Source: Pseudomonadota bacterium
GTDB lineage: Bacteria > Pseudomonadota > Alphaproteobacteria > Rhizobiales > Phreatobacteraceae
Direction of reading: 5' to 3'
Assembly (NCBI GenBank): GCA_020161695.1
Contig: JAIUOO010000002.1
Location: 124,001 to 188,000, forward strand
Length of the DNA: 64,000 nucleotides
The number at the start of each line of letters is the position of its first letter. Position 1 is the stretch's first letter. Shown piece by piece: positions 59,107 through 64,000 of this stretch. The notes under the pieces were generated by a model. The model was not told the DNA's origin, ran no database searches, and saw only the letters and a list, made by a program, of their open reading frames with translations. Position numbers and translations under genes: made by a program.

Positions 59107-60330
59107 TCACTCGGCCGCGGCGCGGTATTCCGGCGTTTCGAGCTGCGGCAGCACCTCGCGCATGAACAGGTCGAGCTCGTCGAGCATCACGTCCTTCGGA
59201 CACTGGGCCCAGTGCCAGATGAGCGTGATGTATTCGCAGGGAGCGCGGTCATAGATGTTGCGCCAGACGTCGCGGCTCTCCTGGACCGTTCCGCCGACGA
59301 ACAGCTCGCTCTTCTTCATGCTGTCGACCAGGGCGCTCGGGTCGCCCTGCGGCATCTGCGGGAAGAACGGCGCATAGAAGTTGTGGTAGATGTCGAGATC
59401 GTACTTGCGCAGCCGTTCGTCGAACTCGCCGGGCTTGCGGGTGATGTGCGGGAAGCGGACGATGTTCTGCCGCTCGCCCAGCGCGAAGTCGTAGCCCGAC
59501 TGGCGCGCGATGTCGTGATAGAGCCTGACGCCGTTGGCGACCTGCTCGACCGGCGAGAAATAGGTCGGGATGAAGCCGCGCTTGGCGCAGAACTCGACGC
59601 TCTCCTTGCTCTTGGTCGTGGCGCAGAAGATCGGCGGATGCGGCCGCTGGAACGGCTTCGGCACGACCGCGATCTTGGCGACGCGGCCCTGGTCGTCCAC
59701 CTCTCCCTCGACGCCGGCGAGCCGCGCGGTCTTCGCCGCCGGATAACCCTCGATGCCGGACAGCGGATAGGGCGCCTTGTAGGTCGGGCCGTCGAGCACG
59801 ACCGCATCCTGCGTCCAGGCGGCGATGAGCTGCTCGACGCGCTCCTCGAACACATCGCGGTTCTTCTGGTCGGAGGCACTGCCGTCTGAGACGGTCGCGG
59901 CGGCGCCGGCCCACTGTCCCAGAACGTTTGCCCAGCGCGACTGGTAGCCACGGGCAACGCCGACCCAGTAGCGACCCTTGGTCAGGTGGTCGAGGATCGC
60001 GGTTTCCTCGGCGACGCGGATCGGGTCCTGCGTCGCCATGACATAGCCGATGGCGCCGATATTGATCTTCGAGGTCTTGGCCGCCCAGTAGGCGTTGAGG
60101 ATGCCGGGGTTCGGACCGACCTCGTAGCCCTCGGAATGGAAGTGATGCTCGATGGTCGAGGCACCCCAGACGCCCATGCGCTCGGCCTCGACGACGATGT
60201 CGGTCCACTCGTGGACGACCTGTTGGTACATGTCGCGGTCCATGCCCATCGGACGCTTGGCGATGCGGCCCTCGAAACCGTCGCTCGGAAACATCGGATA
60301 GAGCTGGAGGATGACTTTCGGCCGCGCCAT
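59107..60330 (-). CDS. LLM-class flavin-dependent monooxygenase
   Basis: 407-residue bacterial-luciferase-like TIM-barrel flavoprotein. Landmarks: WTDIVVEAERMGVWGASTIEHHF (given here as two parts, WTDIVVEAERMG and the HHF region), NAYWAAKTSKINIGAIGYVM, VAEETAILDHLTKGRYWVGV and YFSPVEQVANGVRLY. Such enzymes use reduced FMN and O2 to oxidise a substrate and need a separate flavin reductase, which is encoded 92 bp upstream in the same operon. The family does not reveal the substrate. The Liv-type importer genes follow directly. ATG 60330. Confidence 0.92.
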   Translation of the reverse strand: MARPKVILQLYPMFPSDGFEGRIAKRPMGMDRDMYQQVVHEWTDIVVEAERMGVWGASTIEHHFHSEGYEVGPNPGILNAYWAAKTSKINIGAIGYVMATQDPIRVAEETAILDHLTKGRYWVGVARGYQSRWANVLGQWAGAAATVSDGSASDQKNRDVFEERVEQLIAAWTQDAVVLDGPTYKAPYPLSGIEGYPAAKTARLAGVEGEVDDQGRVAKIAVVPKPFQRPHPPIFCATTKSKESVEFCAKRGFIPTYFSPVEQVANGVRLYHDIARQSGYDFALGERQNIVRFPHITRKPGEFDERLRKYDLDIYHNFYAPFFPQMPQGDPSALVDSMKKSELFVGGTVQESRDVWRNIYDRAPCEYITLIWHWAQCPKDVMLDELDLFMREVLPQLETPEYRAAAE

Positions 60331-60422
60331 GCGTGCCTCCCTTCGTGTGCTTTTTGCCGAACCATAGAGAGAATGGCCGGTCGTGAGATGAAGCCTCTGG
60401 CTATGAGTGTTATCGCTGCCGG

Positions 60423-60953
60423 CTATAGGGCTGCGCCCGGAGCGAGCTGCCGCATGCCGCCGGAAAAGAAGACCAGCGGGTCGCGGTCAGGGGCCTGGTC
60501 GAAGGCGTCGACGCGGCCGACGAAGATGACGTGGTCGCCGCCCCAGTAGCGGTAGAGCGTGCGGCACTCGAACCGCGCGGCGACGCCCGGCAGAACCGGA
60601 ATGCCTTCCGGGCCGACGTCGAGCTCCAGCCCGGCGAAGCGGTCGATGCCGGAGCGCGCGAACTGGCGGGCGATGCCCTCCTGTCCGTCTGCAAGGACGT
60701 GGACGACGAAATGCGTCGCCTCGTCGAAGGCCGGGTGGCTCGAGGAGGTCAGCGACAGGCTCCAGAGCACCAGCGGCGGATCGAGCGAGAGCGACGCGAA
60801 GGAGTTGACCGTCACGCCGCAAGCCTTGCCGGTCTTCGTGCGGCTGGTGACTACCGTCACGCCGGTGACGAACCGGCCGAGCGCGTCGCGCAGCGCCCGC
60901 GCATCCGTCGGCGGTGGGGCGGTCACGACCTCTTTCATGGCAACCAGGGTCAT
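60423..60953 (-). CDS. Flavin reductase family protein
   Basis: 176-residue FMN-binding split-barrel flavin reductase (HpaC-like). Motifs: LRDALGRFVTGVTVVTS, GVTVNSFASLSLDPPLVLWS and the HVIFVGRVD end. It supplies reduced FMN to the LLM monooxygenase encoded next. The start at 60953 is used; ATG 60938 is an alternative. First gene of a seven-gene minus-strand run and divergent from a LysR gene across 119 bp. Confidence 0.92.
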   Translation of the reverse strand: MTLVAMKEVVTAPPPTDARALRDALGRFVTGVTVVTSRTKTGKACGVTVNSFASLSLDPPLVLWSLSLTSSSHPAFDEATHFVVHVLADGQEGIARQFARSGIDRFAGLELDVGPEGIPVLPGVAARFECRTLYRYWGGDHVIFVGRVDAFDQAPDRDPLVFFSGGMRQLAPGAAL

Positions 60954-61031
60954 CGGGGGCTTCCTCGGTCGCTCGAGGCTCTTGTCGGCCCCGGCTGGCT
61001 GAAACTAGCCGTTCCACCGCCCCATAGAATG

Positions 61032-61056
61032 CTATAAGATCGTATGTCAGTTATAG
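61032..61056. promoter_or_regulatory. Dyad CTATAA-N13-TTATAG, candidate LysR operator
   Basis: Perfect 6-bp arms in the divergent gap between flavin reductase and LysR genes, 16 bp before the LysR start and 78 bp from the flavin reductase start. Size and place fit a LysR recognition site. Confidence 0.5.
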
Positions 61057-61072
61057 CCCACGGATATAAGTC

Positions 61073-61984
61073 TTGGACCTGCGGCACATCACGGCCTTCG
61101 TCGCGGCCTATGAGGAAGGCAGCATCAATCGCGCGGCCCAGCGCCTGAATCTCGCCCAGCCAAGCGTCAGCGGCATCCTCCGCGACCTGGAAGCCGAGAT
61201 GGGCACGGCGCTTCTCGAACGGCTCGCGCGCGGCGCCCACCCGACTGCCGCCGGAGAGACCTTCTACCGCCACTGCCTGAAAGTGCTCGCCGAGGTCGAC
61301 GCCGCCCGCAAGTCGGTGATGGCGGGCGCCGACCGCGTCGCCGGTCCGGTCAATATCGGCCTCGCTCCGACGGTCGCGAAGGGCCTGATGCCGCGATTCA
61401 TCGCGACCTATCTCGCCGATTTCCCGGATGTCCAGCTCAGGATCACCGAAGCTTTTTCAGGGCCACTGACGGAATGGACGCTGTCGGGCGATGTCGACTT
61501 CGCCGTGGTCGCCGTGCCACCGGTCGACCGCCGGCTCGTCACCCGCCGGCTTTCACCCGATCCGATCTTCCTGATCTCGGCGCCGGGTGGGCTCGCCGCG
61601 CGAACCAGCGGGCCTCTGTCCGGCCTGCCGCCGGTGAAGATCGCGCTGCCCTCGCAGAACAATGGCCTGAGGACCATGCTGGATCGCTACATCCACTCGG
61701 TGGGAATGACCGTCGAGCGATTGGTCGAGATCGACAGCCTCCACGGCATTCTGGAGCTCCTGAAGCGCAGCGACTGGGTGACCCTGCTGTCGCTGACCTC
61801 GATCCTCAAGGAACTGGACCGCAGCGAGCTTGCGGCACGGCGCACCGATCCGCCGCTGGACCTCGAATTCTACCTCGTCCATCCCGCGAGGCGCTCGCTG
61901 TCAGCCGCCGCGCGGATCTTCGTCCAGCGCCTGGAACAGGCCTTCGCTGACATGGCGACGGAGCGTGCGAGGCGCAGCCTCTAG
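61073..61984 (+). CDS. LysR family transcriptional regulator
   Basis: 303-residue LysR-type regulator beginning with TTG: LRHITAFVAAYEEGSINRAA, then RLNLAQPSVSGILRDLEAEMG and LLERLARGAHPTAAGE form the winged helix (about 1-65); the effector domain covers about 90-295. Divergent from the flavin reductase gene, so probably the activator of the monooxygenase-importer operon, with the CTATAA-N13-TTATAG dyad as its likely site. The TTG start is the only one that keeps the full DNA-binding domain. Convergent with the ABC ATPase gene at 62093. Confidence 0.92.
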   Translation: MDLRHITAFVAAYEEGSINRAAQRLNLAQPSVSGILRDLEAEMGTALLERLARGAHPTAAGETFYRHCLKVLAEVDAARKSVMAGADRVAGPVNIGLAPTVAKGLMPRFIATYLADFPDVQLRITEAFSGPLTEWTLSGDVDFAVVAVPPVDRRLVTRRLSPDPIFLISAPGGLAARTSGPLSGLPPVKIALPSQNNGLRTMLDRYIHSVGMTVERLVEIDSLHGILELLKRSDWVTLLSLTSILKELDRSELAARRTDPPLDLEFYLVHPARRSLSAAARIFVQRLEQAFADMATERARRSL

Positions 61985-62016
61985 AAGCGGCTTGAAGACA
62001 CGACCATCGAATGGAA

Positions 62017-62049
62017 GTCATGGATGCCCGGCACAAGGCCGGGCATGAC
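62017..62049. repeat. REP-like hairpin between convergent genes
   Basis: GTCATG-G-ATGCCCGG, a 7-base loop, then CCGGGCATGAC: an 8-bp perfect stem (62024-62031 with 62039-62046) extended by GTC/GAC across a bulge. Elements built on GTCATGgccCGGGC are common intergenic repeats in rhizobial genomes. By position it can also terminate both convergent genes. No second copy was found in this window. Confidence 0.55.
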
Positions 62050-62092
62050 GGCAGACCTGGGGCTTCAACTGCGGCCAGAAGCGACCGGGCGG

Positions 62093-62872
62093 TCAGAAGC
62101 CCAGCAATCCGTAGATGCGCTTGACGTAATTGCCGAAAGGCTCGGTGGTCTTGATGTCGAGCGTGCGATCGGCCGGCAGGTCGATGGTGAAATAGTCCGC
62201 CATTCGAGCAGGCCCGGCCGTCAGAACCGCGCAGCGCGCACCGAGGAACACGGCTTCCTGAATCGAGTGGGTGACGAACAGGATCGTTTTGCCGCTCTCG
62301 CGCCAGATGCGCAGCATTTCGAGGTTCATCTTCTCGCGCGTCAGCGCGTCGAGCGCGCCGAAAGGCTCGTCCATCAGGATCAGCTTGGGGTCGTGCACGA
62401 GCGCGCGCGCGATGGCCGCCCGCTGCTGCATTCCACCCGAAAGCTCGTAGGGATATTTCTGCTCGAAGCCGGCGAGACCGACCATGGCGAGCAGGTCGCG
62501 CGCCCGCTCCCGCGAGGCCTTTTTCGGCAGGCCGAGAATGTCGGCGGGCAGCAGCACATTGTCGAGGATGGTTCGCCATTTCAGCAGCAGCGCCTGCTGG
62601 AACACCATGCCGACATCGCGCCCGGGCGTGAAGGCGGTATGGCCATTGCCAATCCGAACCTCGCCGTCATCGGCGTCATGCAGGCCGGCGAGGATCTTCA
62701 GCACCGTCGTCTTGCCGCAGCCGGACGGGCCGACCAGCGCGACCATGTCGCCCTCGGCGACGTCCATGGTCACGTTGGAAACGGCGACGAAGCGCTTGCC
62801 GCCGGTCGTATAGGTCTTGGCGACATTGCGCAGGCGGAGCATCGGCTCGGCCGTGGTGAGCGTGTCCGTCAT
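62093..62872 (-). CDS. ABC transporter ATP-binding protein, nitrate/sulfonate type
   Basis: 259-residue ATPase of the SsuB/TauB type: Walker A GPSGCGKTTVLKIL, FQQALLLKW, signature LSGGMQQRAAIARAL, Walker B LILMDEPFGALD, switch VTHSIQEA. The C-terminal tail ends YGLLGF. No permease or binding protein is adjacent on this side; in an operon reading right to left they should lie beyond the right edge. Its ATG overlaps the stop of the dihydrodipicolinate-synthase-family gene, so it is coupled to it. Confidence 0.92.
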   Translation of the reverse strand: MTDTLTTAEPMLRLRNVAKTYTTGGKRFVAVSNVTMDVAEGDMVALVGPSGCGKTTVLKILAGLHDADDGEVRIGNGHTAFTPGRDVGMVFQQALLLKWRTILDNVLLPADILGLPKKASRERARDLLAMVGLAGFEQKYPYELSGGMQQRAAIARALVHDPKLILMDEPFGALDALTREKMNLEMLRIWRESGKTILFVTHSIQEAVFLGARCAVLTAGPARMADYFTIDLPADRTLDIKTTEPFGNYVKRIYGLLGF

Positions 62873-63930
62873 GCGAGCCAGCGCTCCAGGTTGGCGGCGA
62901 CGAAAGCGTCGTCGGCGAGGTCGGCATGCTCACGCGAGACGCGGTCGATCAGCGCCGACTGGCCGGGGCTCAGGCCTTCCTTCGGATTGAGGCACCAGAT
63001 GCCATCGAGCAGGCCCTGCCGGCGCAGCACCTCGTGGCAGCCGGCGATGCAGCCGTGGAAGTCATTGGCGACGTCGAAGAAGGCGGCGTTGCAGTCGGTG
63101 ACGCGGGCATCGAGCGCGAGAATGTCCGCCGGCACGGCGGGTTCGGCGGCAGCCGCCTTGAGACGCGCCAACAGGTCCACCGCGCCCCGGGTCCAGACCG
63201 ACCAGTGGCCGAGCAGGCCGCCGCGCACGCGCACCTCCACCTGCTTGCCATCCCTCGCCGCCACGAAGGGCGTGACCAGATCGAGCACGATGTGGTCGTC
63301 ATTGCCGGTATAGAAGGCGATGCGATCTTCGGCGCCCGCCGCGACGATGCCGCGCACCACGTCCAGCGTGCGGTAGCGGTTGAACGGCGCGGCCTTGATG
63401 GCGATGACATTGTCGATGGCGCAGAACTCGGCCCAGAAGGACGCGTCGAGGTTCATGCCGCCGACCGCCGGCTGAAGGTAGAAGCCGACGAGCGGGATTT
63501 GCTCGGCGACATCACGGCAGTGGGCGACGATTTCGGCCTGGCTCCTGCCCTTCATCGCGGCAAGGCTCAGAAGGCCCGCGTGATAACCGAGCGAGACCGC
63601 AAGCTTCGCCTCGGCGACCGCCTGATCGGTCTGGCCGCAGACACCGGCGATCATCACCAGCGGGCGATCCGTCCAGGCACGGGCATCCTCCATGGCGGCT
63701 GCGAGAACCGGCTCGTAGAGGCCGACATCGCGGATCTCGAACTGCGTGGTGTGGACGCCGACGGCAAGACCACCGGAGCCCGCATCGACATAGTAGCGGG
63801 TCAGCGCGCGCTGCCGTCGGCGGTCGAACCTGCGGCTGGCATCGAGCGCCAGCGGATGGGCGGGAATGACCGCTCCCTGCATCAGCACAGACCGAACATC
63901 GTCGGGAATGTCGTTGCGGTGAAGGCCCAT
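62869..63930 (-). CDS. Dihydrodipicolinate synthase family protein
   Basis: 353-residue class I aldolase-like TIM barrel of the DapA/NanA superfamily. The Schiff-base lysine is in NVIAIKAAPFNRYRT, and the Tyr in LVGFYLQPAVGG. The usual GTTGE motif is replaced by SGGLAVGVHTTQFEIR, so it is not DapA; this variant belongs to the broad group that acts on 2-oxo acids or related carboxylates. ATG 63930 is chosen, with GGGA upstream. It is coupled by a 4-bp overlap to the ABC ATPase gene, suggesting that the product acts on what that transporter imports. Confidence 0.88.
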   Translation of the reverse strand: MGLHRNDIPDDVRSVLMQGAVIPAHPLALDASRRFDRRRQRALTRYYVDAGSGGLAVGVHTTQFEIRDVGLYEPVLAAAMEDARAWTDRPLVMIAGVCGQTDQAVAEAKLAVSLGYHAGLLSLAAMKGRSQAEIVAHCRDVAEQIPLVGFYLQPAVGGMNLDASFWAEFCAIDNVIAIKAAPFNRYRTLDVVRGIVAAGAEDRIAFYTGNDDHIVLDLVTPFVAARDGKQVEVRVRGGLLGHWSVWTRGAVDLLARLKAAAAEPAVPADILALDARVTDCNAAFFDVANDFHGCIAGCHEVLRRQGLLDGIWCLNPKEGLSPGQSALIDRVSREHADLADDAFVAANLERWLA

Positions 63931-63961
63931 CGGTCGCGTTTCCCAGTCGATATGGTGGTGG

Positions 63962-64000
63962 TCAGCCGAGTTCCGGCCCGGCAATGGCGAAGACCCGCTC
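63962..64000 (-). CDS. 3' end of an upstream gene (partial)
   Basis: Twelve codons reading ERVFAIAGPELG, then TGA, end 31 bp before the start of the dihydrodipicolinate-synthase-family gene on the same strand. The frame is open to the window edge and the spacing fits an operon, but it is too short to identify. Confidence 0.4.
   Translation of the reverse strand, partial: ERVFAIAGPELG

Overview
The window is a GC-rich stretch of a chromosome from an alphaproteobacterium, most likely of the order Hyphomicrobiales (Bosea/Phreatobacter-like; the genus is a guess). The pointers are an Hsp20 gene followed by a DUF1150 gene, a DUF2336 protein, the mix of TRAP, NMT1-type and Liv-type uptake systems, Tat-exported molybdenum hydroxylase subunits, and many GntR and LysR regulators. 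I saw no phage, insertion sequence, CRISPR array or rRNA. One tRNA gene is present.

Layout. 1-2.2 kb: end of an Hsp20 gene, a DUF1150 gene, a DUF2336 gene and tRNA-Ala(GGC). 2.5-5.8 kb: a LysR regulator divergent from a nitrilase-family hydrolase and an MFS permease. 6-12.4 kb: a signalling block with a Crp/Fnr-family regulator, a PAS-GGDEF-EAL protein, a MerR regulator and a chemoreceptor. 12.8-17.5 kb: ubiX and ubiD on the minus strand, divergent from ubiT-ubiU-ubiV; the 4Fe-4S cysteines of UbiU and UbiV are all present, which indicates O2-independent ubiquinone synthesis. 17.8-21.9 kb: a TRAP QM pair without a binding protein, then an ion antiporter. 22.2-26.8 kb: a tightly packed run of 2Fe-2S subunit, Tat-exported molybdopterin subunit, SoxX, SoxY, SoxZ and SoxA, with no SoxB or SoxCD in the window and an altered SoxY carrier arm. 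26.9-31 kb: a type I methionine aminopeptidase and a large autotransporter.

31-42.5 kb: a catabolic island of unknown substrate. It holds an NMT1-like ABC importer (binding protein, ATPase and permease, split across the island), an aldehyde dehydrogenase, an enoyl-CoA hydratase family protein, an N-carbamoyl amidohydrolase type enzyme, an alpha/beta hydrolase, two SDRs, an aminotransferase and a GntR regulator. A shared 10-bp motif, CTGGCATAAT, lies upstream of the binding-protein gene and twice in the aminotransferase/ATPase divergent region. 42.8-51 kb: a quinate/shikimate island with a complete TRAP transporter, AroQ, an uncharacterised protein, a QuiC-type 3-dehydroshikimate dehydratase, a shikimate dehydrogenase homologue and two tandem paralogous GntR regulators. 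Together these would import quinate or shikimate and convert it to protocatechuate.

51-62 kb: an isolated double-ATPase of the oligopeptide ABC type, an Ldh_2-family dehydrogenase, and a seven-gene minus-strand run (flavin reductase, LLM flavin monooxygenase, Liv-type binding protein, LivHMGF) headed by a divergent LysR gene. This looks like uptake plus two-component flavin oxygenation of one compound. 62-64 kb: an NMT1/Ssu-type ATPase coupled to a dihydrodipicolinate-synthase-family protein, running off the right edge.
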